From positions 1 to 64,000 of the forward strand of contig JALDNG010000476.1 in NCBI GenBank assembly GCA_024349245.1: a DNA stretch of 64,000 nt. Direction: 5' to 3'. Below, in pieces: positions 13,023 to 26,100 of this stretch (position 1 is its first letter; each line of letters opens with the position of its first letter). Position numbers and translations under genes: made by a program. Source of the stretch: Neodontobutis hainanensis (Eukaryota > Chordata > Actinopteri > Gobiiformes > Odontobutidae). The notes beneath the pieces are model-generated. The model was given only the letters and a program-made list of their open reading frames with translations, searched no databases and was not told the DNA's origin.

Positions 13023-14084
13023 TTATCGATGCTTAAAATCATCCTGAAATTGTTCAATTAGAAGTTTTCGTTGATGTAAATCCCGTCCAACATTAATGAC
13101 ATATTTATATCCACTGATGAAATGAAAATAAATAGTATTCACTCTTTCTAAATGTGTGGCAGTATATCTAAGTTTTGAGATTAAAATGCCGATATGAACA
13201 TCCTCAATTGGGATTGTTGTTGATTTAAAATGCTCGTTGATAATATCTTGAAGGATATCCTTTTTAATCATATAAAAAGGACCTTCAGCATAAGGGGGCC
13301 AAAAAAGCGGCAAATACAATGTTTTGGGGATATAATGTTTCGCATTTTTATTTCTTACTACCATGGAATTGGTCAATACATTTCCAAGATATACACACTT
13401 TTCATCGATATTATACAAATAAGGAATTAGTTTATTTATCCTGAGAAAAATATCGTCATCAGTTTTCACAACAAACTCAAACTTTGTTTCCATCATGTTC
13501 AGAAAAATAAATGTGTACATAACTTTATGAACTAAATTTTCGTAAGTATCGAGGACTGGGACTTTTATTATGTCGTTATAAGTCGACGCCTCATGATCAA
13601 CAAGTTTATTTGTTTTATTATCACGATAACCAATCGAAAATAAAAAACAATGCGAAATATTAGGAACGTTGGAACCGAAATCATAGTTGAAATTTACATT
13701 GTTTTTACCAAATGAGTTTCGAATATCTTCTCTCAGTATGAAGTGTTCAGGATCTGATAACATGTATATCACAAAATAGGTGTTATTTTTGCAGTTTTTA
13801 TGAAATATATAGGTGTTATACTTGAGAAAATCAGTCATCATACGAAATTGCCACAGGACATCTTTAGTAGATAACATATGTTCTCTACTAATTTGCGGAG
13901 GGTAAAACTTTCCAGAATCATTAAGATAGCGGGCTTCCCTCATGTTTGTTCTTTCTATAATTTTTTGTATGGCCTGATGATACCCAAATTTTGGATTCCA
14001 TAATTTGAAAACTATAAATAAATTTAAACAAATTAAAGCGAATTTGGAAATTTTATTCCATACATATTTCAGATTTTTGCGCAT
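13023..14084 (-). CDS. beta-1,3-galactosyltransferase-like protein (GT31)
   Basis: Predicted type II Golgi membrane enzyme that adds a hexose (galactose or GlcNAc) from a UDP-sugar in beta-1,3 linkage to glycoproteins or glycolipids. The reading frame is open for 353 codons. I chose the ATG at 14084; the frame extends four codons upstream to a TTG, with no earlier ATG. Residues 1-14 are cytosolic, about 15-28 form the membrane anchor, and a stem follows. In the catalytic part, REDIRNSFG (118-126) matches the family R-x-x-I-R-x-(T/S)-W/F block. KTDDDIFLR (207-215) holds the metal-binding DDD at 209-211, and EDVHIG (294-299) matches the E-D-V-x-x-G block. GPFYMIKKD (268-276) matches the acceptor-side region. 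NNT and NIS sequons are present. All key residues are intact and the length is normal. There is no intron, in contrast with the cathepsin gene. Acceptor and exact linkage cannot be read from sequence; a closely related GlcNAc-transferase is possible. Confidence 0.95.
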   Translation of the reverse strand: MRKNLKYVWNKISKFALICLNLFIVFKLWNPKFGYHQAIQKIIERTNMREARYLNDSGKFYPPQISREHMLSTKDVLWQFRMMTDFLKYNTYIFHKNCKNNTYFVIYMLSDPEHFILREDIRNSFGKNNVNFNYDFGSNVPNISHCFLFSIGYRDNKTNKLVDHEASTYNDIIKVPVLDTYENLVHKVMYTFIFLNMMETKFEFVVKTDDDIFLRINKLIPYLYNIDEKCVYLGNVLTNSMVVRNKNAKHYIPKTLYLPLFWPPYAEGPFYMIKKDILQDIINEHFKSTTIPIEDVHIGILISKLRYTATHLERVNTIYFHFISGYKYVINVGRDLHQRKLLIEQFQDDFKHR

Positions 14085-14096
14085 ATTGTTGCACAA

Positions 14097-16840
14097 AACT
14101 AAATTACGTTGGATTTCTAACCTAAGACGTTAATCTTCAAAAATCCTTATAGATCTCAATAAATGAAATATCAAAACAATTTAGCTGGATTTAATCTTAT
14201 TAATAAAGTGTTTTTTTATAAATTAGTTTAATGCTGTAATATCTTGAAACAAATATTAAAACATGACAACGCAAATATTTTACTTTATAAAGATTTTCAC
14301 CACTCAAAACAAAAAATTCTAATAATGGTTATATAAGTTTAGTTGATAATAAGGAACACAATTTTTAAAACTCCACAAGTTGTTGTAACCTATTTACAAC
14401 TGATACTATTTAAACACATAAATGTCCCCAAACTGATGTTTATAAGTGAGCATATTTTCTAGGTGTTCAGGAGATTTATTTTATTTAATTACATTTTTAA
14501 TTTTTTCCGAAGACAAACCTCAAGAAACCTGGTTTAATCAGACATGAAATACTTTTCTCAATCAAAAATAAAAGTTTTAACATGGTCGAAAATCTTTATT
14601 ATATAACTTCGTTAGGTTATAAATTAAATTAAAATTTTTGTTCTCTTTTTTCTTATCAGTTAATCTTTTAATCTAAACATAACACACATTTTTCAAATAA
14701 TATTTTAAGAACATTCGAAATAAAAGATTTTTACCTTTATTTATGAATGGAAAGAGCACATACTTTATTAAATGGTATGGAATGGTTTTGGAACAGGTTT
14801 TCCGAAGTTTACCCTCTCAATAATAAACGAGTATTTCGTTTGTCTTTAAAATCAAACGGGATTAACTAAATTTTATATATTTTCCACATTATACGTTCAA
14901 GGTCAACATTAGGATTTTGAGAATCTTATAAATTAAAACCAAAATAAAACTAATCTTCGACCACTTTGAAAAGTTATGTTAAACATACTTACCTTGAAAC
15001 CTATAACTTTAGCTTGACTAAAATTTGTATTTTCTTCACTTTTACTGATTATTCTCCTTTATATAGTGATATTTAAATTGATAATTTAATCTTAAAATAA
15101 TTCAAAAACATGGATTAAACATGAGAAAATTGAATATTAATATTAATTTCTACATCTCAGACATATTTTTAGCTTGAATGAATGATCAAATTGAGAATAT
15201 CAGGTCATGTTTGACATTTAACTTTGGAAGATTTTTGATGTTTGAAAAAATAAAAAATTTATTTTCATAATTTTGTTTCAAAAAATTCTTTTCTGATAGT
15301 TTTACAATCACATTCACGATGTTGAAAATAACCATTTCCCGCTTATATTATGTTAGATCAACCGGTTGTTATATCGGACCAACAAAACGTTATTCTTGAA
15401 GTCGAATATTGAGTTTTCTCCCTTTAAAATTTCAATGAACTGCAAAAATCTTAATATGAGATTTCCCTCGTTAACATATTACATGTTATCAAGAATATTC
15501 TATACATATTAATTTAATTTGTTAATTGATTTTTTATGTACACTTTGAACTCTGAGGGTCAAGCTATTTGTGAATGTCAATGTTTTTAGTTTTTTAAAAC
15601 GATCTTTTTCTCAGGAAAAATTGACTCAAGCGCAAATTCAGACATTTTCATTTACTATTGAAAGTCAAAAATTTAACATTAAAAGAAATAGCAACATAAC
15701 AATATAAGATTTTTAACAAATGTGCTTTTAACTCTAAAAAGTCTTAAATTGACAAAACATTTTCGTAACAAAGTGTTAGAATTTGGTCATGAACCAAACA
15801 CACATGATAATGAAATATAATGGTCGTGTGCTTTAACTTGAACATGATTCAATATATATTAATATTCAATTTAGGTCACAGATTTTTGAAAAAAATAACA
15901 ATTTTTGTGTTCTCATTTTTAAATATAGATTGATCATTAAAATTAAACACTTAGAGATTAAAATCGATTTAAAATTAGGGAATCAAAGAAATAACATAAA
16001 ATATTATCGGAAATTAATTGTGATTATTTAAATTACTCAAAGATAAGATAAAAAAATTAAAATCACATCTGATGATTGACAAGTAAGAATTATTACAACC
16101 CCTCAACCTCCCAACTCGATATTCATTTGGATTGGTATATAGTTCTGCCGGTTAAATAATTCTGCGTTTCATCTATCGATCTTCGCTTCAATTCTTCTAA
16201 TGTAGAGGAACATTCGTACAGTAATATTCAACCATATTCTTTTAAGGTTCAAAGGTATACCTCGTTTCATATTCTTTTTATTCAGGTTATTATTTAAACT
16301 CTTAGGCTAAAACTATTTTATGTCCCTTTATAGTTTATTATTTATTTAACAGTATCAATGGTTCAAAAACATTGTAAATTACTCAATATAAATTCCACAA
16401 ATAGCCAAATATTTTATTCTTCCGATTTCTAATTTTAATGGTTTTGAATGTAAACGCTCATTATTTTTTAATTTAGCTGATATTAACATTTTCCACCATC
16501 GAACGTTTCCTTTTTAGATGCTATGTTTCAAATTTATTTTAACTTTCTAAAATATTTATATCAATCTTGTTCGACTTTCTTTATATTTAATATGATCTTA
16601 AATTTCACAATTATTTTGAATGCAAAACCTTTGGATGTATTTTAAAACTAACTTTAACGGGAAAACTTTATTCCCATATAAACTCTGATTTTATTGTTTT
16701 TGGCTTGAGATATTAATCTGGAATTAAAAAAATTAACCTTGGTTAAAAATTAATGAAATGAACAATATTTATTCATTTAATATTCTTATATTTTACAGAA
16801 TATCAGGTCATTTTTGTACAAAGAACCTATTCCAAAGATT
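14097..16840. other. AT-rich non-coding stretch with glycosyltransferase upstream region
   Basis: The first few hundred bases should contain the promoter of the minus-strand glycosyltransferase. I see no TATA box that stands out in such AT-rich sequence. A patch at about 16090-16270 has more GC than its surroundings but no long frame or known motif. Nothing else can be supported. Confidence 0.45.
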
Positions 16841-16849
16841 GGAAAATTT

Positions 16850-17330
16850 ATAATATTTGATATGAATGAACTCTCGTACCACTGTTGCATAAATGGCACG
16901 TCCTCGAACAGCAATGAATTACCAAATTTATAAAATCTTTTAAATGAGACTCAAAAATGAACAAAATGAGCATGCCATTTCATGTTATGTCTAAACCTAG
17001 TATTTTGGTGAATTCTCATGTTGTCAATAACAATATTGTTAAGAGACTTTTCCTTTCATTGAAGAAGGAACTCACGGTTCAACGGGCTTCATTACAATCT
17101 ATGGCGTTAACTATAAATTATTTTATTTTAAGGTATATCAAACCATATCTGTTCAGTGCAGTTAATACACAATTACTTATTGTTCAAGAACAAAAACATT
17201 CAAGATGTCGCTTTACAACTTTCATATTTATCACTTATTGGTTTACTCACCAATATAAGCATCGCTTAATTGAAGAAAAAGGTATATAAGTAAGTTTTTA
17301 GTTTATATTAACGATAAATAGATATATAAG
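16850..17330 (-). pseudogene. second Tc1/IS630-like transposase relic
   Basis: On the minus strand the block VLTALNRYGLIYLKI (about 17130-17180) is followed by FIVNAIDCNEAR, SSFFNERKSL and then, after a frameshift, NNIVIDNMRIHQNTRF (about 16990-17040). This order matches the middle of IS630/Tc1-type transposases: the strand before the second catalytic Asp, then I-V-x-D-N-x-R-I-H. That Asp (17023-17025) is intact. The first Asp and the third acidic residue are not found, and there are several stops and frameshifts. The motifs differ from the 4.5-5.4 kb element, so it is another family. A plus-strand frame of 110 codons at 16957-17289 covers the same bases and is taken as its shadow. Confidence 0.6.
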
Positions 17331-17339
17331 CTAAGTTGA

Positions 17340-18170
17340 CTTATGTGGATGTTTATCGGTTGATCCACTTGATACATTAGAAGGGCGTTTTTTAAGTGGT
17401 GAAAGTTACTCAAATATCTCTCAATAAAACAAAAAGAAATACTGGCGATAATGTAATTTTTGCCCAAAACATTTATGTTCTATTCATGGATGATTTCTAG
17501 ATTTGCTTACAAACGTATGTAACTGGTCTTTTTAAATGGTCAATTCAGATACCTATAACCCTCACGTTCTGATTGATGGCGATCCCTTGTTCAGTGATTT
17601 TTATCATTTTATACACAGTCGGGTAGTTTTTCCCAACAAATAAATCTTCTAAAGTAACAGAATAACCTTTTATTATCTTAAAAATTATTTTTTATAAATT
17701 ACATAGAAGAAATTTGATTATATTTCTGTCTCTGGATCTCGGATTGACGATACTTCGGTCGCAACTAACATTCCATTGTTAAATTCATTGTTTTGGTTAT
17801 GCTTTGTAAAACCTACTGGAGAGGAGTTTGATCCTGTATTGTTCACTCTGAGAGACTTGCATGATGGTGGTTGTTGAAGGGAGTCGATATAGTTCAAGAT
17901 GATAATCTTCAATGTTTATAAAATAAGGTCCATAATTTATCACTCATGTTATCTACCTCTCAATGTGTTCCCATTTAGAATACCAAATTTAAGGGTTTCA
18001 AAGAGATTCAAAATAGAAATTAAGTTTTTAACATTTATAACTTTATACAATACTGAGTTCTATGAGATTTTATTATTTCCACTTATATTAGTATGAATAA
18101 GATTTCTAAGATTGTCACATTTTTCAAATGTTAATTGATTAGTTTAAAAGACAAGTCGACCGCAACACAC
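17340..18170 (-). other. possible short-intron gene or old element, minus strand
   Basis: This stretch is GC-elevated in places and holds several minus-strand open segments that can be joined in frame through short GT-AG gaps. The clearest segment is 17553-17666, containing FVGKNYPTVYKMIKITEQG. It is followed by a 25-nt GT-AG gap (17528-17552) into QLHTFVSKS with a stop near 17485. Upstream segments contain NYGPYFINIEDYHLELYRLP (about 17880-17940) and PRSRDRNIIKFLL (about 17715-17750). The joins upstream need gaps of 36 to 48 nt, longer than in the cathepsin gene, and other frames are open as well (for example minus 17718-17912). I recognise no family. It could be an exon series or the far part of the neighbouring transposon. 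Confidence 0.25.
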
Positions 18171-18179
18171 TATGTTCAA

Positions 18180-19430
18180 AAAGATGTTCTGAAAAATAAA
18201 CCTTGATCTCAATTTTAAAAATGGATTTTCATTTGAAAATATCAAAATTTAGAAGTATCTGAGGTAACTATTGAAAGAAGCGTTTGCAATTTGTTGATAT
18301 CATAATACTCTCTATGAATTATTTAACACAATTTCAATCAAAGCAATTTGTACAATATGCTGTACGCATGCATGTTTTTAGATGTGATAAATAAAAAATT
18401 ACTCATCATTCAGAAACATTCGATAACGAATTTACAAATGAACTCAAGAATTCATCCAACTTAAATAGAATTTTGATATTTTGTCTGACAATATCGAAAC
18501 AAAGATTGCGCGATGTTTAAAATTTAGCTTATAATATCGAATGTTGATAGTAATTGGTTCAATTTTATTTTATTCCAATTAAATATAATTTATCAATTTG
18601 CAAATATTTTTTTATCAATATTAGGACTTGCTCGATAAAAATACTACTTTTCATTCTTCATTTCGAAAAAACTCTTAAAAACCTAAACAGACAAATTGAA
18701 TTTTTAAACAAATTTATCCATTGGTTTGTCATGCAACATTATTTTTGTAATCTATCCAAGTTGATAAAACTCGATATTACCCAATGAAAATTTAAAACAA
18801 CTTTTCCCTTACACCTAACCCAGTCAAGTTGTTTATGATATTTAATAACTCCTGCTAAAATCAAATAAATTTAATGATTTGGACTCACGGAAATAAAAAT
18901 ACTTACTCTCATAAATGCTAAGCATACAGTTCCTACATTTAACTTCATTTATTTCAAAAAGTTATTTGAATTATCAATAATCTTATTAAAAATTCATTCA
19001 GAAATTTATGAAGAATATTTAAATAAATTACTTTCAATGAAATCAACAATCAAGAATAAATGTAGTTTTAAATTGAATGATGTTTGAATTTTTGTTTGTT
19101 AACAATCGCAGATGGAGAAAAATAATTGTCGCCATTCTTTTGAACAAAAGTATTAAGATTTAGTTGATAGTTTTTTTCCTTTCAAATCTTTAACATGAAT
19201 ATTCAATATAATTCAAAGATAATCGGGTTAATTTTTTCGAAAGTTTTTCTTTAATTTCTTTACATTTTTTCAAATTACATTCGAGTGGCCATAACCGGAT
19301 GTTAATATTTTTCAACGTGATAAACATCACTGAATTGATCAAAATTCATTCAATATGATTCTTCAATCTACCTTGTAAAAAGAACCTGTTAAATCTGCAA
19401 TATTTTGTATCATAACTTGTGAAATAGCCT
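18180..19430. other. AT-rich non-coding stretch
   Basis: No supported gene. The plus-strand frame at 18554-18787 is AT-rich and dominated by Phe, Ile, Leu, Lys and Asn, as expected by chance here. Confidence 0.45.
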
Positions 19431-19439
19431 CATCAGGCC

Positions 19440-20060
19440 ATTGACACTTTTTGAGATAAACGTCTTTCAAAGCCTTTGATTGATTATATTTCTCGTAAGT
19501 TAGCTTTTTATGAAGGTCAAAATCAGGCAAAAACATTTCACGTCCAAAATCACAGCTTCAATGATTTAAAACAAGGTAATTTTGTTAGACTTTTTATGCA
19601 TATTCGTTTCACATTACTCGGACGTTATCCTTTGACTGGTAGGGTTCAGGAAGAATTCGAAGTGCTATTAGAGTAGACGGATGTTTCTAGTTTGATGTGA
19701 CAGAGTAGGGAGAACATTCTTGGGAGGTCTTAAAGGTAAGATAATGGACGACATTACATCGAAAAAAATAAAACCCTGATGCAATTTTCGCCATTAGGCC
19801 CTTGAGAGGGTGATGCTATTAACGTGTGAGAGTCTATCACAACCCGAAAAAGAGGGGATATCAAGAACCGTTTTCACATTGTTCCAAAAAGCCAAAGGTC
19901 TTGAAGTAAAGCCTTACTGAAGATCGCAAATGCGTGAAATTAATTATCAGAAGACTCCTGGATATACGCGCCTTATCATTACTTCGCATAAAAAATTTAA
20001 ATTCAGTTTGTGGTTCATTGCAAATGAAGAAGAACAATTTATTGATTTTATTCATCTTCA
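19440..20060. other. unassigned GC-elevated island, probably transposon-derived
   Basis: About 600 bp of raised GC with protein-like readings on both strands. The minus strand contains CQWPDEAISQVMIQNIADLT near 19390-19450 and ALRILPEPYQSKDNV near 19630-19670, with stops between. The plus strand contains QGNFVRLF and GRYPLTGRV near 19575-19650, faintly like the GPY/F end of an integrase. Sequence with more GC will look protein-like in any frame, so I do not assign a product. A broken retroelement or an exon cluster are both possible. Confidence 0.3.
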
Positions 20061-20124
20061 AAACATGTTCAAAATATTAAAGTTTCATTGTCGAAACAAA
20101 TTAATGAATTTTGGTAGTTTTTAA

Positions 20125-23100
20125 CAAATTTAACTGTGAATTAGAAGTAAATATAACATAAATACCTCTTGTGATAATAAAACCAGATATTATCTCATGA
20201 AAATTTTTGATCTGATTTCATCTTTTTCATGGAAGTTTTAGCAAAGCTTATTAATATTATAAAAATATAAGTTGAGTCAATATTTCAGAATTCGTTGTTT
20301 AAGAAGCTAGGTTAGGCTATGAATTTAGAAGAAAATCATCAAATATAATGTCATTAATGCCCCTTCCTCTTCAAAAATTTTTATTTGAAGAATATATTCA
20401 CAAAATTACTGAAAATAAAAATTTTATAATAACATCAACTGGTTGATCATTTAATTCTAAACTTTATTGTTCAATAAAAATCTAAAATGAATATGTTTTA
20501 ATGATCAAAATATTTATCTCCTATTTTATCATAAAGCAGAAAATGAAGAGAGTATGACTGATTTGAACGTTTAATAAGTGCATCTGAATTTGCTAATTTT
20601 GAATTTTAAACAATCAGATGTGAAAACTTTTTTTCTTTTATTTTTAATAAAATCATATTTTTATGTGATAAAGCACATTTTATCAACAAAATTATCGTTC
20701 ATAATTTTTAAAATATGTTTCAAAATATTTTTATTTACCTTTTCAACAATTTCTAAGTTAAATATTTATATGTTTAATGATGATTATGTACAGAATTTTT
20801 ATTAAAAGCACTTTACGATAAAATACCTCATTCCATATTCTTCTATTCATCTCAAACTTGATAACGAATCTAAATATATTAATTTTTAATGAAATTTATG
20901 AATTAAATAATTATTTAAAATATTCCATTTAAATGTTTGAATTGTCTTTATATTAATAGTTGTTTTTTAATTTTGAAATTTCAAAGATAAAATTAAGGGG
21001 ATTTTGGTAATTTAATTTGTAAAAATTAAATTTGCTAGTTTTCAAAAATTATAATTTATTTTTCTAAAAATTTAAAATTTCATGCAATAAATGATCAAAT
21101 ATAATAAATTATTAATAAAAAGCTAAACTTAAAAAAACTCATGGAAACAAATATTTCACATAATACGAGATTTTATATTCGTTGGTTTTTTAGTAAAAAT
21201 ATTACATTATAAATTATAAAACTTTATCTTAATTATCAATAAATCGGAGTTATCCTCAAATTATTGTCACAGCCAAATTAGTTATTTCGCAATGTTTATC
21301 AAAGGAAAGGAAAACCATTTAAAAGTTCCTTATTTTGTTGTTAACATCGACTATTGATCCAGGCGATCCTAAAAATTATATCTACTTTAAAAATTAAAAC
21401 GTCTAATTAAAAATAAATTTCTATAAATCTGAACCGAGTCTGTTGGTTTCAAGGATGTTCTAAATTTATACGAAAATAAGATTGAAGATTAAACCATGCC
21501 TTACGTCTACAATACAACAATCTCATTTTCTTTTTCAAATTAAATATTTCAAATAGATGAATGTAACCAATAAATTAGAAAAATAAATGATTTTAACACA
21601 ACTATTAAATCATAGTTCAAGAATTAATGTGAATAACAGAAATAAATAAAAGGTTATGAAAGATTATTTCATGGTGCTAAAGTGCACAGGACAAAAATAC
21701 ATGAAACTATAACATTGAAAAAGAATTAAGTTTCGTGTCGGATTAGATAAAAATAGGATTTTAATGAACTTAAAAATCATTAAATTTAATGATTTGAAGG
21801 TATCTCCGTTGGATGATAAATCTACAAGAATTTAAATACTGTGTAGTTGACAAATCAATTTAAAGGAAACGTCCTCTATTTAGTTTACCGTTATAAAGCC
21901 ACAATTAATTTTATGTAAATTAATTTATTTTATCATAAATGAAGAAAAATGAACTTAAAAGTGACCTTAAATTTTAAAAACTCTTGAGACAAAATTATCA
22001 ATGTTGTTTAAAGTTGAAATAATGACGAGTTTTATTGTCGTACTCAAAATCGTCGCATAGAACAGTTGTTTATTCAAAATTCGATGAGACAACCATGTTT
22101 AAATTTTAATTCAAAAACACAACAAAATCTGTCTTTAGAGGTAAAATATTTTAAGTATTAAATAGATATTTTGAGATGTTTGACGTGGATAAAATGATAA
22201 TTTTAAAAGTCGATTTCAATTGATGAATTATTGGTGTTATTTCAACGATATCCTAATCAGCGAAAATTTAACAAATAAAAATAAGCTTAATTTGGAATAT
22301 ATTTAAACCACAAGAAATCTGAAAATTTCTCGGATTTTACCTTCGAAAAAATTCACAAATCAAAGAAAATTTTGTCTTTTATAATAATAAAAAATTTCAC
22401 TTATAAAATTATAAAAATCATGTGTAAAACTGAAGTAAACTTTCGAAATATGATACGTATTTAATAATAAAAGCCACTTTAAGATATTTTCAGATGAAAA
22501 ATAGAATCGAAGCCTAAATATTTCTTCGAGGTCACTCCCAATATTTACTCATTTAAATAAAACGACGATATAAAGCAAGAATTTATAATTCCACAATACT
22601 TTTGAACAGTAGAATTTTTGTATTCTAGTATTATCTTAATTCCACGACTTTTTACATGATATCACAATAACAGCAAAATCATTACATCTAATAAATAGAC
22701 AATATCTTAACTTTCTATTCTTAAAAAATTAAATAAAAGCAACAAATATAAAATATTAAAAACACTAAAATGTGAAAATCAAAAATACCGCTATATTTCG
22801 GAAATCGCGAAATCGAAAAAATGAGAATTAGTCTTTGAAAGAAGTATATTAATGTCTTTTTATTTTATGAGAAATAAGATTTCATTAAACTTAATCTTCA
22901 AAATATGACGAAACCTCGAGAATCATTTCATATATTATCGGTGATATCTATTTTATATTGTTTGATGAATGTTAACTTAGATTATCCAATTTAACAAATA
23001 TTTTCGGCAAGACATTATTTGAAATATTTCTCAAATATTTAAATTTAAAAAACAATATCAGCATGATTGACAAGATCATCACGGTTAGTTTTTCCTCAGG

Positions 23101-26100
23101 AGATAATCTTCTGTAAATAATGTATTTTCACTCAAATTAATAATCACCAGATTTGTGATAATTTTCAAAATGTTATTTTTTTGTTTCTTACCCCTTTCAA
23201 AAGTAAAGTCATTTTTTAAAATAAACTTAATCTAAAATCAATAATTATATTTTGAAAACATTTGGCAGAAGCATCTTTTTTGAGCTATATCTACACATTG
23301 TACATTTTTGAATAAAATATAAAAATTTTAATCTTCTTATTTTATACAAGAATCTTAAAACATTTTCGATGATTCCGTTTTAAATTATTTTCCTATCATA
23401 AGGGTGGAAAAAGTAAGTTCTGTTTCAGGAAAATAAATTTTTTAAACATTCGATAATTTTGGGGTTATTAGGTCTAATGGTGGATAATATAAAATTTTGT
23501 TAAATATTTTAATTTTGATTTCTCAATTACTCATTTAAAAAGCATTCAACGGTGATTTTAAATTTTCGTGTCATCGAAAAATTTTCATTTTTCCCATTAA
23601 AAAATTCAAATTATTGAATGTTAAGGGTGAGAAATTCTCTCAGATTTTTTATTTCAAAATAAGTAGTCAATAGATTTTGTGTTTGTTTAATTCCACATTT
23701 GAAGAATTTACACTGTTAACTTTGAATATTTAAAGATAATTTATAACAATTAAATATTTTTAAATATCTTCTTTTCTGAAACAAAAGAATAAATAGTGTC
23801 TGTAACAATTAAAATATTTTCAATCCTAATTTTAGGATTTTCACAGATTTATTTTGATAAATCGTCTAACAACTGTTCTTAGTTGGTGATAGTTACATTT
23901 TCAAGTTTAAATTCATTGTTTCAAAGAGAATTGTGCTTTTAAATGGGATATTTATTATAGTTAACCAGTTTCAGAATTTTTACACTGTAGTTCAGGAGAG
24001 GCTTTTTTGAAACCATTCTCCGGTTTGATTGTCTATTTAATGCTTTTGTCATTTTAGTATGCTCTCACGCCCATTTTTCCTTTATCTTCAACATATATTT
24101 TATCATGACATTGGTTGTGTGATATTATGTTGCGTTTTTATTTCATCGTACGATAATAACTCTCATTGTTTCAGTCAAATTTGATTTTTATGTAGTGATA
24201 TTTTTGAGTCATTCTTTCATGATGAAATAAATTTACATTCTGTAATTTTCAAAATTAAAATTTTCATTAATATCGTAAAAATATATATTATTTAAAAATC
24301 CGCAAAAATAAATTTGAACAAATGTGATAAGATTATTATTTTTATTGCAGCATTTATAAACGTGATTAACATCTTGAACGTGATTATTTTGATATTTGTA
24401 ATTGCAATACTTGCGGCATTACAAAATTTAAACATATAGAAATAACTCGTTCATGTTTTCTTTATCTATATAGACCTAAAAATAATATAATAAAATGATG
24501 TAAAAGTAACAGGAAATTTTCGAAACTCCACAAAATATAAGTAACGATAAGTTTATCATTCTCAATATATATTAAAATCGCATCTATTCATCGTTGAACA
24601 AACCTTCATTTTAAATGAACTTATCATAGAATTTTGAATATATCAAAATTCAGGAATAGACGACTATTTATCCATTTACAAATGTGGATTTACGATACAT
24701 AAGTGCAACAACTTAGAGCCACATTGTGAAGATTTATGTAAGTGCTCGTATTTGTAATTATATTTCCAATAACTAAAAGCCGAAAATTTTTATATCAAAA
24801 ATGAGACATCTCTATTCATGATAAATAAAACATGGAGGCTAAATTATGTGTAACTTCCTTAAGCATCAGTTTTATAAAGTTGGGTTGAAAAAACCTTTTC
24901 GTTTAAATCTCATTGGGTTATCTTGTCTTTAACAATATTTATCGACTCTCAACAAATATAACGTAATTGGAATTTTTATTATAAAATAAACTATTCATAA
25001 TTCGCCTATGAGACGGTTGTTACACCGTTCCAATTGCTAATATCGACAACTTTGACTGTCATAAACACTATGATGTGATCATAATTCTACTTTTCTGAAA
25101 TTTTATCAAGAAAATATTCGTGTAATAAATCGTTCAAAATATATCTTCTAGTATCTGTTAAATATTGTCATGACATGACTTCAAAATAAATCATCAAATT
25201 TTTAAATCTAGAATTTATTATCAATTTTATACAAAAATAATTATTTTTAAAAAACAAAATTCCGCAAAATAAAATGAGTTAACACCTTATCGTTCGTATT
25301 TATAAAATCCTCAACTTGTTTAACAGAATTCACTTTAGTGAACATTTAGAAAAATCTGATTTTGATATTTTATTTCATTTTTACTTGATAATATTATATT
25401 AAAAACCCAGAATATTCAAAATATTAGAATAAAAAACACTTTATTCTTGAAAACATGAACGATTCTTCACTGATATATAAAAGCATGCAATTTTATATCA
25501 AAATCTATTTTCTAACATTCCCAAGTGTTGTGTAAGATAATTGAAATCTTACCAAAGATAATCATAAATAATTAAAAAGCATATTTTTAAACTTCTTTCA
25601 ATTCAAAAGAAAAACGGCAACTTTTGAAAACTATTAAAATGTTAGCTGACTTGTGATGTGAAAAATAGTCCTCTTTCCGTTCAAAAATCAAAAATTTTAT
25701 CGTCGATAAAAGTGTATAATTTTTTAATTCAACACGAGTGGTCTTTTTTGTCAAAAAATCTTAAATCTTAAAACTGGGAAAAGTTAAAATTAAGACACCA
25801 TAAAACAAAGGAGAAGTATAATTGATTAATTTTTTTATCATCTATGTCTTTTATGAATATTTTATGGCCTTAAAAATAAAGAAAAAAATTTTTAACTCAC
25901 AATGGTAAAAAGTAATGTTTCAAAATTAAAGTCTACGAATCAAAAAATGGTGAAATTTTTATTTGTTGAAAATCTGAAGTAGTTCGAAATTACATTCGTC
26001 GACCTTAGATTTCCTTCCCAACAACAATATTCATTTAAAATAAAGCAGATAAAATGTCTGAATAACGTACATATAAGTTAACTCACTCTAAAAATCTAAA

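Noticed and set aside
13230..13430. 66-codon plus-strand frame
   Set aside because: Antisense shadow of the glycosyltransferase gene.
16957..17289. 110-codon open frame on the plus strand
   Set aside because: It overlies a minus-strand transposase relic with recognisable motifs, and a frame of this length is about at the limit of chance for the window.
19380..19560. Homeodomain-like reading on the minus strand (CQWPDEAISQVMIQNIADLT)
   Set aside because: The spacing between the Pro and the Leu-Ala positions is several residues too long, and the W-F-x-N-x-R recognition helix cannot be found in any nearby frame.
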